A stretch of DNA of 25,098 bases from JTS-RE9 sp964649195 (lineage in GTDB: Bacteria > Planctomycetota > Phycisphaerae > Phycisphaerales > Phycisphaeraceae), in NCBI GenBank assembly GCA_964649195.1, contig CAZYPK010000069.1:1-25098 (forward strand), written 5' to 3'. Positions 16,869 through 24,072 of the stretch are shown here, piece after piece (position 1 is the stretch's first letter; every line of letters starts with the position of its first letter). The position numbers and the translations under genes were made by a program. Below the pieces are notes generated by a model that worked only from the letters and a program-made list of their open reading frames with translations, did not search any database and was not told the DNA's origin.

Positions 16869-17632
16869 GGAATATCGAGCTCATCCAATCGACGCGGGAC
16901 ACCCTGCGAACGGAGATCGCCGGCACGAAGGAGGTCGCGCTTTTCCGCACGCCGGGCAATCTCGGGGACCAGCTCATCCATGCCGGCGTCAAGGCGCTGT
17001 TGGCGCAGCTCGGCATCAGGCATACGCAAATGCACATTTCCGAGGCGGCCTCGGCCGAAGAAGGAGACGTGGCGCTGGTGAACGGCTCGGGCGGCTGGTG
17101 TCATCCCCATCACCTCATGCCCACCCTCATTGCGCCGGTCGAGGCCCGCTACAGGCGCGTGATCGTGTTGCCGAGTTCTTTTGATGTCACGGAACCGTCT
17201 GTGGCCCAGTGGCTGGATCGCACGCGATCTTTGGTGATGGCTCGCGAGCGAGTCTCCTACGATGGGATCGTCTCCAGATGCAGGGCTGTACTGGGAGTGG
17301 ATTCCGCCTTCTTCTTCAATTTCTCTTCGTTCCAACGGCCGGGAGGGGGGACTCTGGACGCCTTTCGAGAGGACGAAGAGTCGCGGTTCCAGCGGGGACG
17401 GCGGCCGAAATTCAACATCGATGTCTCGGCTTCCTGCGCATCGCTCGACGAGTGGCTTGAGACGATTGCTCGCTGTTCGCTCGTGCGCACGGATCGCTGC
17501 CACGTCATGATCGCCGCGGCCATGATGGGCAAAGCTGTTCAGGCATGGGAGTCCAGTTATCACAAGCTCGCAGCCATCGCTCGCACAATGGGATTGCAGG
17601 TGCAGATGCAACAGGGAGGTCCGCCGGCATGA
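16865..17632 (+). CDS. Polysaccharide pyruvyl transferase family protein
   Basis: The protein has 255 residues from a GTG overlapping the upstream stop. VALFRTPGNLGDQLIHAGVK is the characteristic N-terminal nucleotide-fold motif of polysaccharide pyruvyl transferases (CsaB/PssM/GumL-like). They transfer pyruvate from PEP to sugar hydroxyls of exopolysaccharide or cell-wall polymers. VNGSGGWCHPHHLMPTLI, RVIVLPSSFDV, the RERVSYDGI segment and LVRTDRCHVMIAAAMMGK fit the later blocks of the family, the last carrying the conserved D-R-H. Length is a little short of the usual 300-380. ATGA overlap couples it to the next gene. It should act in the cytoplasm on lipid-linked or nascent glycans. Confidence 0.8.
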   Translation: MRNIELIQSTRDTLRTEIAGTKEVALFRTPGNLGDQLIHAGVKALLAQLGIRHTQMHISEAASAEEGDVALVNGSGGWCHPHHLMPTLIAPVEARYRRVIVLPSSFDVTEPSVAQWLDRTRSLVMARERVSYDGIVSRCRAVLGVDSAFFFNFSSFQRPGGGTLDAFREDEESRFQRGRRPKFNIDVSASCASLDEWLETIARCSLVRTDRCHVMIAAAMMGKAVQAWESSYHKLAAIARTMGLQVQMQQGGPPA

Positions 17633-19017
17633 GAGCCATCGCCTACATGTTCGTTTATAACGAGGCCGACATCCTGCCGTGGTCGGTGAGACATGCCATC
17701 GATCAGGGGTTGCATGTTCACATCAGCGACAACTGGTCCGACGACGGCAGTTATGAGATTGCGCGCCAAATGGCCGATGCCGATGGTCGAATCACGGTCG
17801 GTCGTTGGCCCGAGAGCGGCCCCGTTGACGAGGTGAGCTGGGCGGAGATGCTGGCCCATGTCGAAACCCTGGCGATGTGGAGCGGGTTTGATTGGTGCAT
17901 GCACTACGATGCGGATGAGATTCGTCGCAGCGTCCGTCGCGATGAGCGGCTCATCGACGCGATCGCCCGCCTGGATGAAGCTGGCTTCAACGCGATCAAT
18001 CATGAAGTCGTCGTCTATGTGCAGCGCCCCGACTACGATGGCAGCCAGAATCCCGAAACCTTTCTCAGCCAGATAATGCCCGACCACATCGACCGGCACA
18101 ACGGTCAGGTGAAATGCTGGAAACAGACACTGGGGCGGCGGGTCGATTTGACCTGTGGCGGACACCGCGTGAATTTCCCAGACATCAGGATCGCGCCTGA
18201 GCGGCTCGTGCTGAAACATTACCCGCTTCGATCGCCGGCGCAGGCGACGCGCAAGGTGCGCTCGCGCGGCAATCGTTGGTCGTCGGATGATCGGGCGCGC
18301 GGCTGGCACACCCAATATGGAGGATCAGAAGTCACGGTCGTCACCTTGACGCGGTTCCCGGATCTGTTCGATCGGCTACGCCGATCGATCGACCACTACG
18401 AACAGCCGGCTCGCAAGATCGTGGTGACGAGCGGCGGAGCCAAGGTCGATGCGCCCGGCTGGGAGATCGTCCAGGGCGTGGAGCCATTTGTTTTTTCCCG
18501 AAACGCCAACATCGGCCTGCGTGCCGCCGGCGAGCGCGATGCGCTTCTGATCAATGATGATTGCGAGTTGCTTGGGCCGACCCTGCATACGCTGGCTTCC
18601 ATATCCAGGCGCCACAGGCCGGGCATCCTTTCGCCGCAGATTCGAGGCGGCGTGGGCAATCTTCTGCAGCGCAGAAATCCCCGCATGCCCAGGTATTACG
18701 TTTCGCGCGAGCGCTTGGTGTTCGTCGCCGCCTACATCCCTCATGGGACCAGGCAGCGAATCGGATTGCTGGATGAACGCTTTCGTGGCTATGGCGGCGA
18801 CGACGACGAGTATTGTCACCGCGCCAAGCGGGCTGGCCTGCAACTGGGCATCACATCCGCTGCCGTGGTCAAGCACGGGGATGGTCGTCACGGGGCATCA
18901 ACGTCGTTTTGCCGTTTGATGTCCGAGTCCGATCGAATCCGTTCGATGCGAGAGATGGCGCATCTGTTTGAGGCGATCAAAATGGAGGAGAGGCATGGAA
19001 TCCATCGGTCTGCATGA
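17629..19017 (+). CDS. Two-domain family 2-type glycosyltransferase
   Basis: The protein has 462 residues from ATG 17629, with AGGGAGG upstream. The first domain (1-~230) opens AIAYMFVYNEADILPWSVRH and has DNWSDDGSYEIA and MHYDADEIRRS. These are the nucleotide-sugar-binding strand, the DxS pair and a D-A-D metal motif of GT-A enzymes. The second domain (~240-440) has VVTLTRFPDLFDRLRRSI, FSRNANIGLRAAGERDALLI and NDDCELLGP, again GT2-like, followed by YGGDDDEYCHRAKRAGLQLG, the usual acceptor-side region. Two catalytic domains in one chain suggest a bifunctional polymer-building enzyme. It overlaps the next ORF by 23 bases. Confidence 0.85.
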   Translation: MRAIAYMFVYNEADILPWSVRHAIDQGLHVHISDNWSDDGSYEIARQMADADGRITVGRWPESGPVDEVSWAEMLAHVETLAMWSGFDWCMHYDADEIRRSVRRDERLIDAIARLDEAGFNAINHEVVVYVQRPDYDGSQNPETFLSQIMPDHIDRHNGQVKCWKQTLGRRVDLTCGGHRVNFPDIRIAPERLVLKHYPLRSPAQATRKVRSRGNRWSSDDRARGWHTQYGGSEVTVVTLTRFPDLFDRLRRSIDHYEQPARKIVVTSGGAKVDAPGWEIVQGVEPFVFSRNANIGLRAAGERDALLINDDCELLGPTLHTLASISRRHRPGILSPQIRGGVGNLLQRRNPRMPRYYVSRERLVFVAAYIPHGTRQRIGLLDERFRGYGGDDDEYCHRAKRAGLQLGITSAAVVKHGDGRHGASTSFCRLMSESDRIRSMREMAHLFEAIKMEERHGIHRSA

Positions 19018-19342
19018 AATGCCTTCCGAGGCGATTGAGTCTATCAGGTCCTGCAAGAGCGTCCTGCGCGGCGTGCTGCGTCTTTCCAGGGGAAAGAGCG
19101 GACGTGTCTACGTCCGCATCGAGCAGGCCGCCATCGAACGCAAGGACATCGATCGCCTGGTCGCGTGCCCGCTCTTCGCCAGGATCATGGCCCCGGCTCC
19201 TCTGACGCTGGTTTTTGACCCGGACCTTGCATCACCGATCGAACGCGAGCGACGGCGCGCCGCCATGACGGACGAGTTGCGAGAGATCGCGCCGGAGATC
19301 GGCCTGTCCGCCACAGCAGACGATTCCGACGCCGGCGGATGA
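18995..19342 (+). CDS. Small hypothetical protein ending the sugar-gene cluster
   Basis: The protein has 115 residues. ATG 18995 is chosen because GGAGGAGAGG lies just before it; an in-frame upstream ATG at 18968 is less likely. The sequence is a mixed helix/strand protein with RGVLRLSRGKSGRVYVRIEQ, IERKDIDRLVACPLFARIMA and an Arg/Glu-rich helix, ending in an Asp/Gly tail. No signal, membrane segment or catalytic motif is visible. It overlaps the glycosyltransferase gene, so it is the last gene of the coupled plus-strand operon. It might act with those enzymes, or be a phage-type structural or adaptor protein. Function unknown. Confidence 0.6.
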   Translation: MESIGLHEMPSEAIESIRSCKSVLRGVLRLSRGKSGRVYVRIEQAAIERKDIDRLVACPLFARIMAPAPLTLVFDPDLASPIERERRRAAMTDELREIAPEIGLSATADDSDAGG

Positions 19343-19347
19343 GTTTC

Positions 19348-19363
19348 GTCCGCCACGGCGGAC
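19348..19363. terminator. Short hairpin between convergent genes
   Basis: GTCCGC-CACG-GCGGAC (7 bp with a 2-base loop if C-G is also paired) fills the 21-base gap between the convergent sugar-gene stop and the antitoxin stop. No T-run lies on the correct side for either strand, so termination is only a guess. Confidence 0.35.
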
Positions 19364-19789
19364 TCAAAAAAACAGCGACGGGTCCACTCGAAAATGGTCG
19401 GCGAGCGTTCGCAGGTGCGACTTGCTCATCCCCCGTTCGCCTCGCAGAATCTTCGAGCCGATCGAGACGTTGCCCAGCAACCGGCCCAGATCCGAGGCGC
19501 TCATCCGGTGGTCGTCCATGAGGCGTCTGAGGGAGTCGATGCCGCTGACCTTTGACGTGTCGATCGCGTGGTGCTGCTCCTCGTACTCGTCGATCAGAAT
19601 CGACCAGGTCGCCACATAATCATCCTGGCCTTTCGTGCGCTTGGGGCGGGCAAGGACGCGGTCGATGACCGCGATCACCTCGTCGTACTCCGCCTCGTCA
19701 TGAATGACGCGGGGCGGCAACATCCGCACCAGCTCGTCGAACCGGCCCGGCATGTCTTTCACGATGCTCTTTTTGCTTGCGGTTTTCAT
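19364..19789 (-). CDS. higA: HigA-type antitoxin with C-terminal helix-turn-helix
   Basis: The protein has 141 residues from ATG 19789, preceded by AAGGGTCACC. The N-terminal half is helical and acidic (DEAEYDEVIAVIDRVLARP, then the helix around YEEQHHAID), resembling the antitoxin family found with HigB toxins. The C-terminal ~70 residues hold a helix-turn-helix (LRRLMDDHRMSASDLGRLLG, GSKILRGERGMSKSHLRTLA). It should bind the toxin and, with it, repress their promoter. Toxin and antitoxin overlap by ATGA, with the toxin gene first, as in HigBA systems. The name is by family resemblance. Confidence 0.75.
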   Translation of the reverse strand: MKTASKKSIVKDMPGRFDELVRMLPPRVIHDEAEYDEVIAVIDRVLARPKRTKGQDDYVATWSILIDEYEEQHHAIDTSKVSGIDSLRRLMDDHRMSASDLGRLLGNVSIGSKILRGERGMSKSHLRTLADHFRVDPSLFF

Positions 19790-20094
19790 AGGTGACCCTT
19801 CCATTTTTCTTTGTTGTACTCGGCATGTGTCATCACTTCGCACACGTAGATCAGATGCAAATCGTAAAGGATGTCGACCACGAGTCGATAGGCATTCCCT
19901 TTGACGTTGAAGACGGTCACCACGCGGCCGCTCTCGACCTCAACGCCGTCGGCGTGAGGGAAAAGATCCCGCACATCGTTGATGCTCGACCAGTCGGCCT
20001 TGCGGGCGGTCTTGTACCACTCCGTCAGCGGCAACTCGGCATCGGCATGATCTTCCCAGAATTCCCGCAGACGTTTTTTGCTGATGACTCTCAT
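19786..20094 (-). CDS. higB: HigB-type mRNA-cleaving toxin
   Basis: The protein has 102 residues: MRVISKKRLREFWEDHADAE, then LTEWYKTARKADWSS, DLFPHADGVEVES and RVVTVFNVKGNAYRLVVDIL. It ends IYVCEVMTHAEYNKEKW. These are the standard blocks of the HigB (PF09907-type) ribosome-associated RNase: a W..Y helix, F-N-x-K-G-N-x-Y-R-L and a closing TH-x-EY. Family members cut mRNA at the ribosome and are held inactive by HigA. ATG 20094 is preferred over an in-frame ATG at 20103, which lies inside the -10 of the promoter. That places the likely transcription start at or very near the start codon, so the mRNA may be leaderless. Confidence 0.8.
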   Translation of the reverse strand: MRVISKKRLREFWEDHADAELPLTEWYKTARKADWSSINDVRDLFPHADGVEVESGRVVTVFNVKGNAYRLVVDILYDLHLIYVCEVMTHAEYNKEKWKGHL

Positions 20095-20098
20095 GTGG

Positions 20099-20109
20099 TA
20101 CATTATGTA
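20099..20109. promoter_or_regulatory. Operator palindrome 1 of the toxin-antitoxin pair
   Basis: TACATTATGTA is a perfect dyad around a central T. It covers the -10 and lies 4 bases before the toxin ATG. Its centre is 42 bases (four helical turns) from the second box. Confidence 0.5.
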
Positions 20110-20130
20110 TCATCCCGGATCGTCTGTCAA
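20102..20130 (-). promoter_or_regulatory. Sigma70-type promoter of the toxin-antitoxin pair
   Basis: On the minus strand TTGACA (20130-20125), a perfect -35, is followed after 17 bases by CATAAT (20107-20102). Transcription should start about 7 bases further, at or just before the toxin ATG at 20094. Confidence 0.6.
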
Positions 20131-20139
20131 TAGGGATTG

Positions 20140-20152
20140 ATACATTTTGTAT
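20140..20152. promoter_or_regulatory. Operator palindrome 2 of the toxin-antitoxin pair
   Basis: ATACATTTTGTAT has perfect 5-base arms (ATACA/TGTAT) around TTT. It shares TACAT-x-x-TGTA with box 1 and lies just upstream of the -35. Confidence 0.45.
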
Positions 20153-20159
20153 AAAAAGA

Positions 20160-20660
20160 TCAGATCGCTATTTCGCGCGAAACATCAGGTTGGGCCAGTG
20201 GCGTCGTCGGAACCCGGGAATCATCATCTCGTTGCGCCTCGTCAAATATGACGAGGCGCGATCTGATCGGGATGAGCGGGAAGGGGGAGGGGCCGTCTCC
20301 GCCGCTGCCGGCACGCACAAGCACGGCGGAGCGTCCAGGCACCTCCTGCCGCAGCAGCGCCGCCAGCACGGCCTGACGCTCCTCCGCATCCAGGCGGGCC
20401 AGCCCAGCCCGCCAGCGGGCCGCCTTGCGCTTGATGCGGCTGCGGTCGCGCCAGTCATCGCCGACGGGCGCATTGAGGCCCTGCACAACAAGGCGCGTCT
20501 CGATGACACCGTCGGCAGGTTGCAGACCGCAGCGATCCAACACGATCAATCGCGCAACGCTTTCCGCTATCGCCTTGCTGACCGCCTCGACGGCGACGAT
20601 GGCTACAGAGACGCCGTCGGACTCCCGCTTAATGTCGATCTCGAACAGACTCAGAATCAT
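20160..20660 (-). CDS. Hypothetical protein downstream of the tyrosine recombinase
   Basis: The protein has 166 residues from ATG 20660, with GGAGGGTGCGG upstream. It starts MILSLFEIDIKRESDGVSVA and IVAVEAVSKAIAESVARLIV, a strand-then-helix beginning. It continues with a basic helical stretch (RIKRKAARWRAGLARLDAEE) and an Asp-rich end. It is soluble, has no signal, and no family was recognised. It lies 52 bases after the recombinase stop, with a perfect inverted repeat in between, and 65 bases before the toxin ATG. It could be an accessory protein of the element. Whether it is co-transcribed with the recombinase depends on what the inverted repeat does. Confidence 0.55.
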   Translation of the reverse strand: MILSLFEIDIKRESDGVSVAIVAVEAVSKAIAESVARLIVLDRCGLQPADGVIETRLVVQGLNAPVGDDWRDRSRIKRKAARWRAGLARLDAEERQAVLAALLRQEVPGRSAVLVRAGSGGDGPSPFPLIPIRSRLVIFDEAQRDDDSRVPTTPLAQPDVSREIAI

Positions 20661-20691
20661 GCCGCACCCTCCATCGCTTCCGCGACTGTTC

Positions 20692-20710
20692 ACTAGCTGC
20701 CTCAGCTAGT
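20692..20710. repeat. Perfect inverted repeat after the recombinase gene
   Basis: ACTAGCTG-CCT-CAGCTAGT has 8-base perfect arms, beginning right at the recombinase stop codons (double TGA at 20715-20710). There is no T-run, so it may be an operator, an RNA hairpin upstream of the next ribosome site, or a recombination site. Confidence 0.5.
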
Positions 20711-20712
20711 CA

Positions 20713-21750
20713 TCACCCAAAGTCAAGTTGGAACTGCTTGGCTTTTTCCGTGCTGGGGTCGATGTAGGCTTTTTTGGTCGTGCGATCGTCGGCGTGTCCG
20801 GCGCTCTGGGCCGCGGTCTCCACGTCCGCCTTCGCAGCGGTGTAGGTCGTGCGCTTCTTTCGCAGTTGGTTGGGCGTCCACCGCGCCACGCTGGCCGCCT
20901 TCCGCGCCTTGCGAACGGCCGCTCCGTAGGTCTGCGTGCTCTTCCATGGCCAGATGCGACGATCGTCTGCGGTGTCTCCCAGCCTGGGCATTTTGAATTC
21001 GCCGTCGCCCAGCGTGCCCTGCCCGAAGACAGCGCTGATCACATCGCGCAGAACAGTCTGTCCGTCGGCTCCAAAGTAGATGTTTCGGCTCTGTCGACGG
21101 TGCGCGTTCTTGTGTTTCCTGGGGCGGTACTCCCAACCGACTTCGCCTCGTGAATCCTGGGTGACGCGCAGGTCACAGATTTTCATGCGCACCAGTTCGC
21201 CCGGCCGCATGTTGCCGATCTCCTGAAGCCGCATCGCCTGCCTGACGATCCAAGGCGCACACTGCGATGTCGCATCCAGCGCGGCCTGGGGAACGGACAG
21301 GATCGGATCGGTCTCGCGCACGCCGGGCTTGCCGTGTGCGATGGGGGCGACACACTTGAGCGCGGTGAGCACGCCGGCGTCGGTGTATTCGTAGCTCACC
21401 ATCCACGAAAAAAAATCGACGATCCGTCGGATCGTTCGGTTGACGTAGTTTCTCGAGCGCTGCAACCCAATCATGCGATTCTGCACTGCGCGCAAATCGC
21501 TCGGTCTGAATTGCTCCGGCTTTAAGTCGCGCAGACACCTTTTTGCGCCGAGCAGGCCCGACTTGGTCGCGCGTTCATCGCCTGCCGGCAAGTCGATTTC
21601 CGTGTCCCGCAAGTGTTTCAATGCGAATTCATAGTTCGCGCCCTCCGAGTGGCCGGCCTCATTGGTCGGGTGCTCGGCATACTTTCCGCGCCAGGCGTTG
21701 GGTTTGTCACCGTGCAGATACAGGTCGATCATGAGCGAGATCGTTTTCAT
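20713..21750 (-). CDS. Tyrosine recombinase / integrase
   Basis: The protein has 345 residues from ATG 21750. The N-terminal part (1-~150) is an SAM-like core-binding domain with LKPEQFRPSDLRAVQNRMI and RSRNYVNRTIRRIVDFFSWM. The catalytic part has box I Arg in GNMRPGELVRM, a Lys in PRKHKNAHRR, box II WTPNQLRKKRTT, the late His in AGHADDRTT and the nucleophile Tyr in KAYIDPSTEK. Box II carries N-x-L-R rather than H-x-x-R, a variant I associate with planctomycete integrases. It should cut and rejoin DNA at an attachment site. It is a likely integrase of the island; no att repeats or tRNA gene are visible nearby. Confidence 0.85.
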   Translation of the reverse strand: MKTISLMIDLYLHGDKPNAWRGKYAEHPTNEAGHSEGANYEFALKHLRDTEIDLPAGDERATKSGLLGAKRCLRDLKPEQFRPSDLRAVQNRMIGLQRSRNYVNRTIRRIVDFFSWMVSYEYTDAGVLTALKCVAPIAHGKPGVRETDPILSVPQAALDATSQCAPWIVRQAMRLQEIGNMRPGELVRMKICDLRVTQDSRGEVGWEYRPRKHKNAHRRQSRNIYFGADGQTVLRDVISAVFGQGTLGDGEFKMPRLGDTADDRRIWPWKSTQTYGAAVRKARKAASVARWTPNQLRKKRTTYTAAKADVETAAQSAGHADDRTTKKAYIDPSTEKAKQFQLDFG

Positions 21751-22101
21751 GGGGTCACCGCCTCGCATCCCTGCGGTTGGAGTTGCGACCAGGATCGACT
21801 CGCGTCATTCCCCTGGCGGATCACGCCAGGCCCGGCCGTGTGAAGCGGCCGATGGAACGTCCACCGGCACGGACAGAACAACAGCCGACTGGCGGCGGCC
21901 GTTGTCTTTGACGGGCTGTAAACTGATTGACAGCCATCGGTCCGTGCTTCCTCACGACCTGTGGTCAGGCCCCGCCAGGCGATGCGATCACCTGCGCGGG
22001 GCTGCTTGTTTCTTCGGCGCGAACGGATCGCGCCGGTGGGTCCTTTCAGAAAAAAACCTGATGAAAATCGAGAAGCGGCAAAGGCCGCAGGAGATGAACC
22101 C
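21751..22101. other. Intergenic region between recombinase and split XRE gene
   Basis: The 351 bases upstream of the divergent recombinase and XRE genes hold two dyads. One is CCTGGCG-GATCA-CGCCAGG at 21812-21830 (perfect 7-bp stem). The other is GGCTGT at 21914-21919 with ACAGCC at 21930-21935. No promoter could be called with confidence. Either dyad could be a repressor or recombinase site. Confidence 0.4.
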
Positions 22102-22437
22102 ATGAACAAGAGCACGAAAAAGCTTCCGCCTGGATTCCTGGACAAGGCGTGAGCCGACCGCAAGTTGATCGAGCAGGAGAAGCCGCGGCTGATGGAGATC
22201 GGCCGGCGGATGCGCGCTCGCCACGACATGCTGCGGAATGCGCTCCAGGCGTTGAAGGCCGAGCGCGAAGCCCAGGGCGTGAGCCTGGGCGAACTGGCGA
22301 AGCGCACCGGCATCAGCAAGGCGAGCCTGTCCCGGCTGGAGAACGACCCCGCGCCGAACCCGACCGTGGCGACGTTGTCGCGGATCGCCGACGCGCTGGG
22401 GCGGCAGATCATGATCCAGCTTGCGCCGGCGGCATAG
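22102..22437 (+). pseudogene. XRE-family regulator interrupted by an in-frame TGA
   Basis: ATG 22102, with GGAG upstream, opens MNKSTKKLPPGFLDKA and then meets TGA at 22150-22152. The same frame continues ADRKLIEQEKPRLMEIGRRM, a long helix, and a complete helix-turn-helix (EREAQGVSLGELAKRTGIS, KASLSRLENDPAPNPTVATL) to the stop at 22435-22437. The sequence around the stop reads as one continuous protein of about 111 residues, so the TGA looks like a nonsense mutation. Reinitiation at TTG 22165 or ATG 22192 would still give the DNA-binding domain. XRE proteins of this shape often pair with a toxin, but none is adjacent. Confidence 0.65.
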
Positions 22438-22462
22438 CAGAGTGGGCCAAGGGAAAGTCGCG

Positions 22463-23218
22463 TCATTTCGCTCCTCCCTTGCGCACCCATGAACAACTCC
22501 GGTCGCGCGCGAGCAGTTCGGACACTCTGTTCGCGCCCCATTTGCCCCCGCGCTTCGCCCTGATGCCGCGTCGCTCCAGCCAGGCGGCGATCCGGGTCAG
22601 GCTCCAGCCTTGCCGGCGGCGCGCCCGGACATCGCGCAGGACGCGTTGCTCGGCGTCGTTGGGTTTCAGCCGCATACCGGGCCAGCCCTGACGACCGAGA
22701 CCGCGAGGGCCGCACCGGTCGAACCCGAACGGCGTGTGGCCGCCGGCCCAACGCCCCATGCCGCGCAGGTACGATTTCACTGCTCGGATTCGTTCGCTGG
22801 TGATGTCGGATTCCAACTTGGCCAAGGCCGCAAGAAGCGACAACAGAAAGACACCGTGCGCGCTGGATGTATCGATCGGCTCGGTGACGGATTTCAGCGT
22901 CGCGCCGGCTCGCTGGAGACGCTCCATCAGATCGAGGCAGTCGCGCGTTGAACGCGCAAATCTCGACAGACTGTAAACGACGAGCGCCGCTCGCCGCTCG
23001 CACGCGGCCGCCATCGCCTTTTGCAGTGCCGGGCGATTGTGCTGCCGCCTGCCGCTGAGTCCCTCATCCACATACACATCCGCGAGCAGCAGCCCCCCAC
23101 GCTCGGCAAACGACTGAAGCTGCGCCCTCTGAGCGTCGAGGCTATAGCCTTCGCTCGCCTGGGCCTCAGTCGAGACGCGCACGTATCCGATCGCGGCCTG
23201 GTGATTCTTTGTGCTCAT
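22463..23218 (-). CDS. Serine recombinase, short form
   Basis: The protein has 251 residues. The resolvase/invertase catalytic domain (1-~150) has AIGYVRVSTEAQASEGYSLD with the nucleophile Ser. VYVDEGLSGRRQHNRPALQK and VVYSLSRFARSTRDCLDLME follow, carrying conserved Arg residues, then LLSLLAALAKLESDITSER. After ~165, GGHTPFGFDR begins the recombinase DNA-binding region, but the chain ends after about 85 residues. Zinc-ribbon and coiled-coil parts of large serine integrases are absent, so it is intermediate between resolvases and large integrases. It lies 3 bases after the upstream stop as the last gene of a five-gene coupled set. It may resolve, invert or integrate the element. Confidence 0.85.
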   Translation of the reverse strand: MSTKNHQAAIGYVRVSTEAQASEGYSLDAQRAQLQSFAERGGLLLADVYVDEGLSGRRQHNRPALQKAMAAACERRAALVVYSLSRFARSTRDCLDLMERLQRAGATLKSVTEPIDTSSAHGVFLLSLLAALAKLESDITSERIRAVKSYLRGMGRWAGGHTPFGFDRCGPRGLGRQGWPGMRLKPNDAEQRVLRDVRARRRQGWSLTRIAAWLERRGIRAKRGGKWGANRVSELLARDRSCSWVRKGGAK

Positions 23219-23221
23219 CTT

Positions 23222-23656
23222 CTAATGATTCCTACATCCCGTTGCGCCGGGCCGCGGAAATCGCGGCGCTGGCGCGATCAACTCGGATCCGAGCTTGCGT
23301 GCTCCAATGGGGCCGCGGTCAACCGTCCGATCGAATTCATCCTCGTTCATTTCGATCAGCTTCTTTCTGCCGTTGCCATTGAGTTTCGCGGGCATGGGTT
23401 CGATCCTTTCTTCGCGGCCTTTCACGGCCTCGATATAGAGTTCGCCGGCGTGGACTCCCAGGTCGCCGGCGCCGATGTGGCGGCCGATCGCGGCCGCCTG
23501 CTTAGGGCTCATCTCTTCGACCGGACGATCAAAGACTCTTCGCGCGAACGAATCGACGACGCGGCGCGCCGGCGCGAAGTCGAGATTGAGAATCTCCGCC
23601 GCCGTCCGGTACAGCGCGGCCGCCTGGGCCTGCGAGATTTCATCGCCGAGCTTCAT
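23222..23656 (-). CDS. Hypothetical protein of the recombinase operon
   Basis: The protein has 144 residues from ATG 23656, which overlaps the HNH gene stop by ATGA and has GGAGG just before. The first part is helical (ISQAQAAALYRTAAEILNLD, RRVVDSFARRVFDR, MSPKQAAAIGRHIGAGDLG). The second part is charged and loop-like (EMNEDEFDRTVDRGPIGARK). No domain, signal or membrane helix was recognised. Its place between HNH and recombinase, with 3-4 base junctions on both sides, says it is made together with them and may take part in the same DNA transaction. Function unknown. Confidence 0.6.
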   Translation of the reverse strand: MKLGDEISQAQAAALYRTAAEILNLDFAPARRVVDSFARRVFDRPVEEMSPKQAAAIGRHIGAGDLGVHAGELYIEAVKGREERIEPMPAKLNGNGRKKLIEMNEDEFDRTVDRGPIGARKLGSELIAPAPRFPRPGATGCRNH

Positions 23657-24072
23657 GGCACCTCCATGACATCGCTCGCCGTCGGCGCCCAGACGGGCCA
23701 GGTCCGGCCGCTGGCGGCGTACTCGGCGATCCACCGTTCGAGGTTGAACCGCGGGCCGGGCGAGCCGTGGCCGGCGGCATGGAAGCCGGCGATGTACGGC
23801 ATCGCCCAGATCGCGGGATCGAACATCAGCCCGACCTGCGGATCAACGCGGGCCTGCACGGAGAGATGGCACCGCTGACACAAGGCCATCAGGTTCCATC
23901 GCGAGCAGTTGCCCTTGTCGCCGTCGAAGTGATGCACCGTGAGAACGTGGCCGCTCTCGTAATGGTGCACATGGCCGCAGCGCACGCACTTGCCGGCAGC
24001 GTCGGCTTTGACGGTCGCCGCGAGCTCGGCCCAGTCGACTGGGTATGCGCCTTGATGGTGAGCTTGTGACAT
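23653..24072 (-). CDS. HNH-type endonuclease-like protein
   Basis: The protein has 139 residues from ATG 24072, chosen because GGAGCC precedes it and it overlaps the upstream stop (TGATG). Two C-x-x-C pairs frame the metal centre: CVRCGHVHHYESGH before and LCQRCHLSVQ after. TVHHFDGDKGNCSRWNLMAL lies in between, giving the H-H...N...H pattern of the HNH (beta-beta-alpha metal) fold. The C-terminal part is strand-poor and ends TWPVWAPTASD. HNH proteins of this compact size nick or cut DNA and are common in phages and mobile elements. It sits in the middle of the coupled minus-strand set and probably serves the element rather than the host. Confidence 0.75.
   Translation of the reverse strand: MSQAHHQGAYPVDWAELAATVKADAAGKCVRCGHVHHYESGHVLTVHHFDGDKGNCSRWNLMALCQRCHLSVQARVDPQVGLMFDPAIWAMPYIAGFHAAGHGSPGPRFNLERWIAEYAASGRTWPVWAPTASDVMEVP

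Noticed and set aside
21747..23003. Minus-strand open frame of 418 codons
   Set aside because: It overlaps the serine recombinase in another frame, the split XRE gene on the other strand and intergenic sequence; the residue pattern is GC-driven shadow.
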